Origin: JAPUIN01 sp041580375
Lineage (GTDB): Bacteria; Acidobacteriota; Polarisedimenticolia; Gp22-AA2
Direction of reading: 5' to 3'
Length of the DNA stretch: 23,129 nt
NCBI GenBank assembly: GCA_041580375.1
Contig: JBFGDZ010000036.1
Location: forward strand, 1 to 23,129
Positions 7,772 to 15,962 of the stretch are shown here, one piece after another (positions within the stretch are counted from its first letter, which is position 1; every line of letters begins with the position of its first letter). The position numbers and the translations under genes are program-made. The notes beneath the pieces were generated by a model. It ran no database searches, was not told the origin of the DNA, and worked only from the letters and a program-made list of their open reading frames with translations.

Positions 7772-8632
7772 CTACGGTGCCCGGAGCCTGAGATCGTCGA
7801 GTGAATGGCTCGTCGTGCCGAGCAGATTCGTCCCCCAGAAGGCGATGAGGACGGTGACGAGCGTGGCCACCGCCAGCCAGGCCATGCGCCGACCCCGCCA
7901 GCCCAGCGTCAGCCGCAGATGGATCCACAGGCCGTAGAGCAGCGCGGAGAGCAGCGCCCACGTCTCGACCGGATCCCAGTTCCAGTAGCTGCCCCACAGG
8001 TCGCGCGCCCAGATGCTGCCCGAGGCGATCATGACGACGTGGGCCAGAAAGCCCAGGATGACGACGCGGAACATCAGATCGTCACGGACCGGCGGCTGGG
8101 GGAGTCGTCCGAGCAGCGCGGGAAGACTTTCCGGCGGGGCGCCGGCCCGGCCCTTGCGCGCGCGCAGGAGATAGACGACGCCGAGGGCCGCGGCCACCGA
8201 ATAGGCTCCGTACGCCAGCCAGGCGAAGAAAATGTGCACGAACATCCAGAGGTTGTCCAGCACCAGCGACATCGTCGTGTAGCGGGGCTGGTTCAGCAGC
8301 CCGTAGCCGAGCATCAGGAGGACGAACGGCGCCGCGAACACGAGGAGCGGCTTCAGGCCGGGGCGTTTGAGGATCGCCAGCACGTTGAACAGCATCACGA
8401 CCGCCGCGCCTGTGAGGACGTTCTCGTACCGGCTCGCGACCGGCAGGTGCCCCGTGTAGGCGATCCGCGCGCCGAGCGTGGCGATGTGAAGGAGCAGCCC
8501 GGCCCCGCACGCGAAGAGGGCGGCGGTCGCCAGGCGCTCCCTGCGCAGGACGAGCCCGGTCATCGCCAGGCCGGCGCCCAGAACGTATGCGAAGATCGTC
8601 GTCCAGAAGGTCGCGAACTCCGTGCCGCTCAT
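7772..8632 (-). CDS. ccsA: Cytochrome c biogenesis protein CcsA/ResC (System II haem handling subunit)
   Basis: A 286-residue polytopic membrane protein with about eight hydrophobic segments. It has the WWD haem-handling signature of the CcmC/CcmF/CcsA superfamily at about 208-228: WARDLWGSYWNWDPVETW. Histidines H50, H133, H198 and H238 lie in positions suitable for membrane and periplasmic haem ligation, as expected for CcsA. With ResB it forms the System II synthetase that exports haem and attaches it to CxxCH cysteines on the outer face of the inner membrane. Its ATG overlaps the resB stop (ATGA), so the two subunits are made together. The position directly after an 11-haem cytochrome gene suggests that it matures the cytochromes of this cluster. 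Confidence 0.95.
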   Translation of the reverse strand: MSGTEFATFWTTIFAYVLGAGLAMTGLVLRRERLATAALFACGAGLLLHIATLGARIAYTGHLPVASRYENVLTGAAVVMLFNVLAILKRPGLKPLLVFAAPFVLLMLGYGLLNQPRYTTMSLVLDNLWMFVHIFFAWLAYGAYSVAAALGVVYLLRARKGRAGAPPESLPALLGRLPQPPVRDDLMFRVVILGFLAHVVMIASGSIWARDLWGSYWNWDPVETWALLSALLYGLWIHLRLTLGWRGRRMAWLAVATLVTVLIAFWGTNLLGTTSHSLDDLRLRAP

Positions 8633-10065
8633 GAGGCCATCCTCCCGATCGTGGCGCCGCGGGCCCGCCGCGACATCTCATCCGCCAGGCGCTCCAGATC
8701 CTCCTCGAACAGGCTCTCCAGGATCTCGCAGCGGCCGCTGATGCGCGGGGATCCGCCGCCGGCGCGCACGAGGATCTCCTTACGGAGCCTGCCGTACCGG
8801 AGGACCAGTCCGAGGATCATCAGCGCCAGGATCGCGAACACGACCCGGTGCCCGGTCTCGCGCATGACATCCAGCAGAAGGTACCGGCGGATCTCCGGAA
8901 GAAAGAAAAATTCGCGGCCGTCGCCGATCGGAACGCGCTCGCCTGCGGCGAGCAGCCCGTCGTAGATCGGCTCGCCGAGCAGACGGATGCTCGTCCGGAA
9001 GCGCGGATTGCGGGGTTCGTCGCCGGCGGTTCGGTCGCCGTCCTCCGCGGCCCGGTGATCGGGATAGAAGCGCACCCGCACGTCGCTGGTTTTGGGCCCG
9101 ATGCGGAACGTATCCTCTCCGTCCAGGGGAAAGGGCACCAGCTTGACCCATGCCCCCTTCAGCATCCGCCCGCGCCGGTCGACGATGACCCAGCCCGGCA
9201 TGTGCCCGAACCCGTGGGCCAGAACCTGGTACGGGCCCTCGCGGTAGGGCCGGTTGATCGCGATCGGGGCCTGGGTGCCGTTCGAGGTGAACAGACGCCC
9301 CTCGAGCCGGCGCACCTCCCCGCCGTCCGTGAGGACGTCGATCCGTTCGAGGGCGAAGCGGAGATCGGGGCCGTCCGTCGGAACGACCGTGTTGGTCGAC
9401 AGGAAAGGGGCGCGACTGAGATCGAAGGATTCACCTTCACCGACGCCGATCGTACCACGGAAGGAGGCGGGCCTCGCCGCGAGCCAGGCGCCTGCGACGA
9501 TGAGCAGCAGCAGGCCGGCGTGGAAGAGCCAGTGACCGGCGGCGGCCCACCGTCCGCGCAGGCCGTACACCAGGTCACCCGAAACCAGCGTCCGATATCC
9601 GCTCCGCCTCAGGATCCGCGCGACCTCGCCCGCATCCAGACACCCGGCGTCGATCGCGCGGGACGGCCAGTCGACGTGGCTCATGTGCGGCGCGTCGGGA
9701 AAGCGGCAGCGCTGCAGCGCGGGCCGGCAACGCCGGATCAAGCATACGAGGAGATTCACGGACAGAAGGGCGAACGTCCCGTTCAGCCAAGCCGAGCCGC
9801 GGACGCCGGTCAGGCCCAGCCAGCGGACCACGCGCCCCGGCGTGCCGGCTCCCTCGACCCAGCGCTCGAGACGCTCGTCCTCACCGGGACCGAACTGGGG
9901 CACGAAGAGATACGCGAAGAGGAGCAGCGCGAGTGCGGCCAGCAGCGCGATCGCCAGGCGTCCCGAGCCGAGGACTTCGATCGAGCGACGCATCCACGCG
10001 GCACGCGGACCCGACGCAGGGCGCGGGCGCGCCCCCACCGCCGCGTTGCCATCGTTCCGGCTCAC
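8629..10065 (-). CDS. resB: Cytochrome c biogenesis protein ResB/CcsB (System II)
   Basis: A 478-residue ResB-family protein. It has two N-terminal membrane helices (the first in LAIALLAALALLLFAYLF, the second around residues 85-100), a third with the conserved histidine (HWLFHAGLLLLIVAGAW), a large periplasmic domain, and a last helix (VVFAILALMILGLVL) followed by a cytoplasmic tail. That is the standard ResB layout, and the domain pairs with CcsA for haem attachment. I place the start at GTG 10065 because it overlaps the TGA of the upstream 11-haem cytochrome (GTGA); an ATG at 9993 would give a protein 24 residues shorter and still keep helix 1. Direct coupling to a cytochrome substrate gene is notable. 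Confidence 0.92.
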   Translation of the reverse strand: MSRNDGNAAVGARPRPASGPRAAWMRRSIEVLGSGRLAIALLAALALLLFAYLFVPQFGPGEDERLERWVEGAGTPGRVVRWLGLTGVRGSAWLNGTFALLSVNLLVCLIRRCRPALQRCRFPDAPHMSHVDWPSRAIDAGCLDAGEVARILRRSGYRTLVSGDLVYGLRGRWAAAGHWLFHAGLLLLIVAGAWLAARPASFRGTIGVGEGESFDLSRAPFLSTNTVVPTDGPDLRFALERIDVLTDGGEVRRLEGRLFTSNGTQAPIAINRPYREGPYQVLAHGFGHMPGWVIVDRRGRMLKGAWVKLVPFPLDGEDTFRIGPKTSDVRVRFYPDHRAAEDGDRTAGDEPRNPRFRTSIRLLGEPIYDGLLAAGERVPIGDGREFFFLPEIRRYLLLDVMRETGHRVVFAILALMILGLVLRYGRLRKEILVRAGGGSPRISGRCEILESLFEEDLERLADEMSRRARGATIGRMAS

Positions 10066-11798
10066 GGGTTGCGGTAGGTCCGGGTGGGCGTGGCGCCGAT
10101 GCGATCCCAGTTCCGCGAGCCGTGCTGGGTGCAGTTGTTGAGCCGCGTCGACGAGTTGCGCGAGGAGCAGGAGACGCCGTTGGCGGCCCAGTTCGTCCAG
10201 TTGCTCATCAGGTCGAGGCCGGAACCGTAGGTGAAGACGTTCGGGTTGTAACTGCCGCCGCCGTCGTCGTCCGTGACCGGGGCGTCGACGCCGTGGATCC
10301 CTCCCCACGTCCCGCCGCCGTGGCAGTTGAGACAGGAGATTCCGAACAGGTTCAGGGAGTCGTCGATGTGATTTCCCCGATCGTGCTCCGGGAAGACGCT
10401 CACGGCGTCGGAGGGATTGTGGCATCGGTAGCAGAGGACGTTGCCCGCCGAGGCCAGCGTGTCGTTGCCGTTCAGGTCGCGGAGCAGATAGCGGGCGTTG
10501 GCGGTTCCGTGCCCGCTCAGCAGGGTCGTCGCCGACCCGTAGTGGCAGTCCTCGCAGTCGAGCGTCGAGTTCCACGCCAGATCGATCCGCACGCCCTGGA
10601 TCGCGTTGTCGACGCTGGACCCGAAGGGGGCGGCCGACCCGTAGGCGGCGCCCAGGACGGCGTGATGGCTCGTGTTGAGCGTGTTGAACTGGGCATTGAC
10701 GTCCAGCACGCGCCCGCGCGAGTGCGGGGCGGGGCTGCCGTCGAAGCCGTCCGGCTCGTGCGCGTTGGTCAACCCGTCGTTGAAGGGGTTCAGCGGATCG
10801 GTCGTCGCGTCGGGGTCGGGATCGGATCGCCCGGCGACGATCGTGGCCCCGTCCGTGTCGTGACAGCTCAGGCAGAACTGGGATCGCTGCGCCGCCGTGA
10901 GCCCGGCCCAGTCGGCCAGCGCCGCGCCGGTGTCGGCGTTTTTGAGCTGCACGCCGTTGACCTGGTGGTAGGTGGCGTCCGCATCGCCGGTCAGCACGTC
11001 CCCCTCCGCATGGCACACCACGCAATCCCACTTCGTCACGATCTCGCTGCCCGTGCCGTCGTTCACGTGGTGGGAGGTGAAGGCGGTGCCGAACTCGCCC
11101 GTCGTGCTCGCCGGCACGTTGTCGGTGATCTGGCGCCGGCCGCCCTGCGTCTGATTGTGACATTCGACGCAGTTCGCGCCGATCGGCTGGAAGCCGGCGC
11201 TGTGCAGGTGGCAGGTGACGCACGCCTGGGCCGAGGCCTGACCGAAATGCGTGTCGGTGTCGCTGCCGAAGGTGAAGACGGTCGTGGCGGAGTGGCAGAC
11301 CTCGCACATCCCGTTGCTCGGATTGTTCTTGATGTACGAGGAACGCAGCGCGGTGCTGTCGTAGAGGATCGTTCGGGGCCCGCCCGGCGTCAGACGGAGG
11401 ATGTTGTTCCCCGCGCCGTCACGGAAGCCGACGAAATTCTGTCCCAGCGCCGAAAGCTGCGTGTGCGGATCGTGGCAGTCGACGCAGACGATGTCCTGGC
11501 CGTTGCCGTCGTAGTCCCGGCCCTGCCAGGGGCCCTTGGTGGGGTTGATGTGCGTCTGCACCTCGGTGGCGGTCACGCCGTCGTGGCAGGTGTAGCAAAG
11601 ATCCTGGATGAAGTTCTGATTGATGAGGAAGAATCCCGCCGATCCATGCGTGCTGTGGCAGTCGCTGCAGTTGGTCGGCCCCGGAGGCGCGTCGTGCGGC
11701 GGATCGAGCGCGAGGACGACCGGCGCGAGCGCAACGAAAGCGATCACGAGGAGAGCGCACGCTCCCGCGCGCCGAAGCCGGCCGACGGGCCCGCTCAT
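10062..11798 (-). CDS. Secreted undecahaem c-type cytochrome
   Basis: A 578-residue protein with an N-terminal Sec signal peptide (hydrophobic ACALLVIAFVALAPVVLA, cleavage near LA-LD) and eleven CxxCH haem-attachment motifs: CSDCH, CYTCH, CVDCH, CEVCH, CVTCH, CVECH, CVVCH, CLSCH, CEDCH, CYRCH and CLNCH. Spacing is uneven, with long haem-free loops such as the D-rich segment between the eighth and ninth motif, unlike the tight doubled-CXXCH cytochrome in this window. Additional histidines (for example SHHVND, TSHHAV, GNHIDD) could be distal ligands. The C-terminal tail holds an odd C544-x11-C556-x2-H559 arrangement. It is predicted periplasmic or extracellular and a terminal or wire-like electron carrier. 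Its ATG overlaps the stop of the upstream NHL gene and its stop overlaps resB. I do not recognise a close characterised homologue. Confidence 0.93.
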   Translation of the reverse strand: MSGPVGRLRRAGACALLVIAFVALAPVVLALDPPHDAPPGPTNCSDCHSTHGSAGFFLINQNFIQDLCYTCHDGVTATEVQTHINPTKGPWQGRDYDGNGQDIVCVDCHDPHTQLSALGQNFVGFRDGAGNNILRLTPGGPRTILYDSTALRSSYIKNNPSNGMCEVCHSATTVFTFGSDTDTHFGQASAQACVTCHLHSAGFQPIGANCVECHNQTQGGRRQITDNVPASTTGEFGTAFTSHHVNDGTGSEIVTKWDCVVCHAEGDVLTGDADATYHQVNGVQLKNADTGAALADWAGLTAAQRSQFCLSCHDTDGATIVAGRSDPDPDATTDPLNPFNDGLTNAHEPDGFDGSPAPHSRGRVLDVNAQFNTLNTSHHAVLGAAYGSAAPFGSSVDNAIQGVRIDLAWNSTLDCEDCHYGSATTLLSGHGTANARYLLRDLNGNDTLASAGNVLCYRCHNPSDAVSVFPEHDRGNHIDDSLNLFGISCLNCHGGGTWGGIHGVDAPVTDDDGGGSYNPNVFTYGSGLDLMSNWTNWAANGVSCSSRNSSTRLNNCTQHGSRNWDRIGATPTRTYRNP

Positions 11799-13096
11799 CG
11801 CCGCGCCTCCTTCGCGTCGCGGGGGCCGGGCGGCGCCGGCACGATGGCGACCGGGATCTCACCCTCGAAGCGCACGCCGCCGCGCGTGGCGCCGCTCAGT
11901 TTCAGGGTCACGTCTCCCCTGAAGCCCGCGGGCAGGGTGGCCAGGACCTCCGAAGTCGGAAACCGGATCGACAGGTGGCGGCCGATGCGGTAGGTGCCCG
12001 GATCGGGCGAGACCACGCCGTTGATCCGCAGCGTGGCCGGGTCGAGGGCCGAGGGGTCGACGCCCTGCACGTCGAAGACGACCTGGAAGCTCGGGAGCCG
12101 GGGGTTGATGTGGGCGGGGATGGCGCTCGCGAAAACCGTGATGTCCTGATCGACCGGATTCTCGAAGGCGTCCAGCCCCCAGACTTCGATCCGGTCGTCG
12201 AGGAACGACGTGACGAGGAGCCGGTTGAACCGGTCGATCCGCACCGCCTTCGGAGCGCGCAGCTGGCCGGCGCCGTTGCCGTGCTCGCCGATGCGGCCCA
12301 CCATCCCGCCGTAGGGATCGAAGATCTGGACAAAGCCGCCGAGGGATTCGATCGCGTACACCCGGTGATCGCCGTCCACGTGGAGCCCGCCCACGAAGCT
12401 GATCTCGCCGTCGTCGCCCCCGGCGGTCCCGATGTTGCGCAGGAACACCCCCGTCGCGGCGCTGAAGACCGCGATGCGCCGGTTGCGGGAGTCGCCGACG
12501 AACACCTCGCCCAGCCCCGGGCTCACCGCGATCGAGATCGGGAACCGCAGCTCGCCGGGTCCCGCGCCGCTCGAGCCGAACCGGAAACGGAACGCGCCGT
12601 CCGCGATCCGGTAGACCCCGATCGTGTCGGCGGCGCTGTCGACGACGTAGACGCTGCCCGCTCCCGGGTGGATCGCGATGTCGTTGGGGGTGGCGAACTC
12701 ACCGTGCGGTTTCCCCAGCGTCAGGACGACGCGGCCCTGCCCGTCGTACCCCTTGACGGAGCCCGACGCCGCCTCGCCGACGAGCAGCACGCCGCCGGGC
12801 AGGAAGGCGGCGCAGCGCGGGTCCCGGAAACTCCTGCGGAAGCCCCTGTGCGTTCCGCCGGGACGCAGGATCTCGATCGAGCCGTTGCCGGCGTCGATCA
12901 CCGCGACGGTGCCGTCCTCCGGATCGGTGGCGATGTCGTTCGGCCGGACGGCCGTGCGCCAGGTCGTCAGGTAAGTCGCGGCGGGCGCCCCGATCGGACT
13001 CTGCGCGAGCAGCCGGTGAGCCTGGTGGAGAATGAGAGAGATGAGGACGAGGGCCACGCACAGGAAGACCGATCGGCGGAACCGGCGCGTCTTCAT
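11795..13096 (-). CDS. Secreted NHL-repeat beta-propeller protein with C-terminal beta domain
   Basis: A 433-residue protein with a basic N-terminus and hydrophobic signal or anchor (SVFLCVALVLISLILHQA). About six NHL-type blades follow (roughly residues 45-310); typical blade cores are FATPNDIAIHPGAGSVYVVD, FPISIAVSPGLGEVFVGDSR and LRAPKAVRIDRFNRLLVTSF. The last ~110 residues form a separate, probably Ig-like or cohesin-like beta domain (from about 320), with the phrase DPSALDPATLRINGVV, as seen in some exported scaffold proteins. There are no haem motifs. NHL propellers act as rigid protein-protein or ligand-binding platforms. Sitting between two multihaem cytochrome genes and overlapping the second (ATGA), it is likely a structural partner of these cytochromes. 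The Shine-Dalgarno for the ATG at 13096 is weak. Confidence 0.9.
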   Translation of the reverse strand: MKTRRFRRSVFLCVALVLISLILHQAHRLLAQSPIGAPAATYLTTWRTAVRPNDIATDPEDGTVAVIDAGNGSIEILRPGGTHRGFRRSFRDPRCAAFLPGGVLLVGEAASGSVKGYDGQGRVVLTLGKPHGEFATPNDIAIHPGAGSVYVVDSAADTIGVYRIADGAFRFRFGSSGAGPGELRFPISIAVSPGLGEVFVGDSRNRRIAVFSAATGVFLRNIGTAGGDDGEISFVGGLHVDGDHRVYAIESLGGFVQIFDPYGGMVGRIGEHGNGAGQLRAPKAVRIDRFNRLLVTSFLDDRIEVWGLDAFENPVDQDITVFASAIPAHINPRLPSFQVVFDVQGVDPSALDPATLRINGVVSPDPGTYRIGRHLSIRFPTSEVLATLPAGFRGDVTLKLSGATRGGVRFEGEIPVAIVPAPPGPRDAKEARR

Positions 13097-13130
13097 CGTC
13101 GATGGACCTGAGCAATCTGCGTGCCACGAG

Positions 13131-14213
13131 TCATCGTCCGCCTCCGGTCAGGGGCATGGAGCCGTGGAGAATGTGGGGCTCGATCGCGCCGTAGCCCTTC
13201 GGGGCGTGATCGACACCGTGGCACGTCAGGTAGCAGGTGCCCGAGCCGGGTCCGCTGGAGATGAAGGACAGCAGCCCGGTTTGCAGTGACGGGGAGATGC
13301 CGGTCGGCAAAGTCTCCTCCCCGATCCGGATGAGCGCCCGGTTCCGGATCGACCCGTGGGGACTGTGACAGGTCGCGCAGGAGGTCCGCTCGTCGACCAC
13401 GTGCAGACGGTGCTGGGGGAACGAGGACGAGTCCAGCAGGCGGTCGCGATCGTGGCACGAGTAACAGAGGGCGTAGGCCCCGGACGATTCCGGGCTGCCG
13501 TCGACGGTGTTGTATCCGGCGACCAGGATGTGGCGCACGGTCGAGCCGTGCGGGCCCCGCGGGCCCGATGGATCGCTGTTGCCGTGACAATCGGTGCAGT
13601 TGATCTCGCGGCCGGCGAGCGCCGGCGCGATGGAGCGGGAGGATTCGGTCGACGGGGCGACGACCGGGTGCGAGGAGCGGCTGCTTTGATTGAACAGGCG
13701 GCCGATGTCGAGCGGACTCCGGCTGTCGAACCCCTCGCCGCCATGACAGCTCATGCAGAGCTCGTATTCAAACCGGTTCGGGTTCCTCGGAGAGATCCTG
13801 CGCATTCCGGTGATCCGGGCTCCGGGCCCCCGCAGGGGCAGACCGCGATGCGGGGAATGACACGAGGTGCAGGTGACGGCCCCCGGCTCGTGCCGGGAGA
13901 AGGCCTCGTCGCTCATCGGATGGACGAAGGGGCTCGAGAGCGTCGAGGAGAGGGAGGTCGAGCGGGTGCCGGGCGCCACGTCGCCGCGGGCCGCGCGCCG
14001 GTCGAGCCCGGCCCGCGACCCGTGGCAGGAGAGGCAGAGCTGCGTCTGCGGAGCCGGGAGCATGGGCGAGCGCGGCTCCCCATGCCCGCGGTGGCAGGCG
14101 GGACAACCGCTCGGAACGAGGCTCGGGTCCATGTGAGAGTCGATCCCCCAGACGCCGGAGAACAGCCCCAGCGACGTCACGCACACCAGGACCTTCAGCG
14201 GGGCGCGTGACAC
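13131..14213 (-). CDS. Secreted octahaem-type c-type cytochrome (seven CxxCH plus one CX3CH)
   Basis: A 360-residue protein with a signal peptide (LKVLVCVTSLGLFSGVWG) and seven CxxCH motifs: CPACH, CLSCH, CTSCH, CMSCH, CTDCH, CYSCH and CATCH. An eighth candidate site, C327-YLT-C331-H332, has three rather than two residues between the cysteines. Two modules have the CxxCHSPHxG form of doubled-CXXCH cytochromes. The start is GTG at 14213: a GGGGAGG Shine-Dalgarno lies 9 nt upstream within the last haem-motif codons of the preceding tetrahaem gene, giving a 19-bp overlap and a complete signal peptide. GTGs at 14186 and 14180 are weaker alternatives. Histidines between motifs (for example QHRLHVVDE, EPHILHG) are likely distal ligands, so most haems are probably bis-His. 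It is predicted periplasmic or exported. Confidence 0.9.
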   Translation of the reverse strand: MSRAPLKVLVCVTSLGLFSGVWGIDSHMDPSLVPSGCPACHRGHGEPRSPMLPAPQTQLCLSCHGSRAGLDRRAARGDVAPGTRSTSLSSTLSSPFVHPMSDEAFSRHEPGAVTCTSCHSPHRGLPLRGPGARITGMRRISPRNPNRFEYELCMSCHGGEGFDSRSPLDIGRLFNQSSRSSHPVVAPSTESSRSIAPALAGREINCTDCHGNSDPSGPRGPHGSTVRHILVAGYNTVDGSPESSGAYALCYSCHDRDRLLDSSSFPQHRLHVVDERTSCATCHSPHGSIRNRALIRIGEETLPTGISPSLQTGLLSFISSGPGSGTCYLTCHGVDHAPKGYGAIEPHILHGSMPLTGGGR

Positions 14214-14914
14214 GTCAGACAGACCTCCCCGACCGTCGGCTTCACCCAGAAGCGGGGCACCCGGCCGGCCTGGTAATAACGATCGGAATGCGGATCGTGG
14301 CAGGTGGTGCACTGCATCTTCCCCCGATCGTCGAGGCGGACATCCGGGTCGGCGCGGATCACGCCCAGCGGCCGCAGCCCCATGTCGAGTTCGCCGTCGC
14401 TCGCGTCGACTCCAACCTCCGGCACGACGAACGAGATGGGATGGCTGCCGCTCAGGTCGGTTCCCAGATGGCCACGGCGGCCGGGAGTGAGACGCGTGGC
14501 GCCGAGCATCGCCACCGGTCGCGGCTCGCCGGCGATGTCCCCCAGGGCCACGGTCCCGTCGTGGCAGGACAGGCAGAGGCGGGAGCTTCCGTCCGGCTGG
14601 CCTGCGGGGACGGACGGTCCCCGGCCCCGGCGGATCGCCGGCATGGTGTACCGGGCCTCCGAGAGCGCGTGCCCCCAGAGGGGAACCGGGACGACGGCGT
14701 TGTGGGGAATGTGGCAGAACTTGCAGACCTCGCTCTCGCCCAGCGCCCGGATCGCGCCCGGCCCCGAGGCCGAGAGGTTGTGGACCGTCGAGGCCACGTG
14801 GCCCGGCTGCGCGTACAGGAGCGCCCGCTGTCCGAGCGCGCACGCGCCGGCAACCAGCAGAAGAAACGCCGCCGAGCGGCGCCTGGCGAAATGCGTCCGT
14901 TTCGGCATCACCAT
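14195..14914 (-). CDS. Secreted tetrahaem c-type cytochrome, paralogue of 17912-18565
   Basis: A 239-residue protein with a signal peptide (basic RTHFARRRS, then AAFLLLVAGACALG) and four CxxCH motifs at about C64, C114, C202 and C232 (CKFCH, CLSCH, CTTCH, CLTCH). It shares the ordered signatures HNLS, EVCxFCHxPH, PLWxH, SCHDGTVA, LGTDLS-SHPISF and CHDPH with the tetrahaem protein at the start of the run. The pattern H(D/N)LS...CVFCHTPH recurs in periplasmic cytochromes of metal-reducing bacteria, from general knowledge. It is probably a periplasmic electron carrier feeding the outer-membrane module. The ATG at 14914 is chosen, with ATG 14908 as an equal alternative. It follows the NHL lipoprotein by 43 bp and overlaps the next cytochrome. 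Confidence 0.92.
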   Translation of the reverse strand: MVMPKRTHFARRRSAAFLLLVAGACALGQRALLYAQPGHVASTVHNLSASGPGAIRALGESEVCKFCHIPHNAVVPVPLWGHALSEARYTMPAIRRGRGPSVPAGQPDGSSRLCLSCHDGTVALGDIAGEPRPVAMLGATRLTPGRRGHLGTDLSGSHPISFVVPEVGVDASDGELDMGLRPLGVIRADPDVRLDDRGKMQCTTCHDPHSDRYYQAGRVPRFWVKPTVGEVCLTCHAPR

Positions 14915-14957
14915 TCCCGACCATGCGCACCGTGCGCCGGCCCCACCATCGCGCGGG

Positions 14958-15962
14958 TCACTCGGGCCGCGCGGTCCCGCCGTCCAGCAGGTCGAAGATC
15001 TGCAGTCGCCGGTTCAGTGAATCGGCCACCGCGACCCGCCCGTCCGGATGGGCCGCGATGCCGGCGGGAAAGGAGAACCGGGCTGGATCGGCGCCGGTCT
15101 CCCCGATGCTCAGCAGGAAGCCGCCATCCCGGTCGTAAAGAGACAGACGATCCAGGATCGCGTCCGTGATCCAGATCCGCCCGGTGGCGTCCACGGCCAC
15201 GCCCTTGATCCGGGGGGTCTCGCCGGGGGAGTCGCCCAGCCGCCCGAAAGCCTGTCGCGATGCGCCCGTCGCGGCGTCGAGACGCTGGATGCGGAAATTC
15301 AGCGTGTCGCCCACCAGGAGGTCGCCGCCGTGAAGGGCGATGGGGGCGGGGAAGTTGAATTCGCCCGACCCGTCTCCACGCCGGCCCAGACTCCGATCCT
15401 GCCCGCGGGGTTCGAGCACGCGAATCCGGTGCGCCCCCGTCTCCACGACATAGATCCGTTCGCCGTCACAGCCGATCCCCGTCGGACGGGCGAGGTCTCC
15501 GGCGAGCCATCGGACCAACTGCAGATCGGAATCCAGCAGGGCCAGCGTGCCCTCGACGGAATCGGTCACGAGGATCCCCTGCGGGCAGGCGGCGATCCCG
15601 ATGGGATGGGCGAACAGTCGTTCCGGCGACAGGGTGATCCGCCCGCGCGGCTCGATGCGCGCGACCCGGCCGGCGTCGGGATCGGCCACCAGGAGATCGT
15701 CGTCGTCCCACGCGACGGCGTACGGACGCCGGAACACGGACTGCGGCTTCTCGCCGCCGATCCAGCTCAGAAGTCGCGCTGCGCCGCCCGATTTCGTGTT
15801 CTCGAGATCGACGATGCTCAGGAGGCGGACGCGGGGATTCTCGGCCGGCCACACGAGGTCAACGGCGCTTCGCGTCGTCACGGCCCGGTGGGCGGTGCAT
15901 CCCGTGGCGGCGGCGGTGAGGAGGACCACCCCCAGAAGCCGGTCGGATGCCCGCGGTCTCAT
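14958..15962 (-). CDS. NHL-repeat beta-propeller lipoprotein
   Basis: A 334-residue protein with a lipoprotein-type signal (LLGVVLLTAAATGC, acylated cysteine at about residue 22). After it comes the segment VDLVWPAENPRVRLLSIVDL, then about six NHL blades with cores such as FRRPYAVAWDDDDLLVADP, FNFPAPIALHGGDLLVGDT and FSFPAGIAAHPDGRVAVADS. The VWP-x-PR-x-RL element just before the propeller also occurs in the NHL protein at 20745-21848, so the two are paralogues. The protein is probably anchored to the inner leaflet of the outer membrane or the cell surface. The ATG overlaps the stop of the upstream beta-barrel gene (ATGA), so barrel and lipoprotein are likely made in step and may form one complex. 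No haem motifs are present. Confidence 0.92.
   Translation of the reverse strand: MRPRASDRLLGVVLLTAAATGCTAHRAVTTRSAVDLVWPAENPRVRLLSIVDLENTKSGGAARLLSWIGGEKPQSVFRRPYAVAWDDDDLLVADPDAGRVARIEPRGRITLSPERLFAHPIGIAACPQGILVTDSVEGTLALLDSDLQLVRWLAGDLARPTGIGCDGERIYVVETGAHRIRVLEPRGQDRSLGRRGDGSGEFNFPAPIALHGGDLLVGDTLNFRIQRLDAATGASRQAFGRLGDSPGETPRIKGVAVDATGRIWITDAILDRLSLYDRDGGFLLSIGETGADPARFSFPAGIAAHPDGRVAVADSLNRRLQIFDLLDGGTARPE

Noticed and set aside
7392..7997. Upstream extension of the radical SAM frame
   Set aside because: It is a shadow of the small membrane protein and ccsA; the family N-terminus begins at the ATG at 7391.
10066..11307. Upstream extension of the ResB frame to an 892-residue protein
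   Set aside because: This part is out-of-frame reading of the 11-haem cytochrome gene; the GTG at 10065 overlapping the cytochrome stop is the sensible start.
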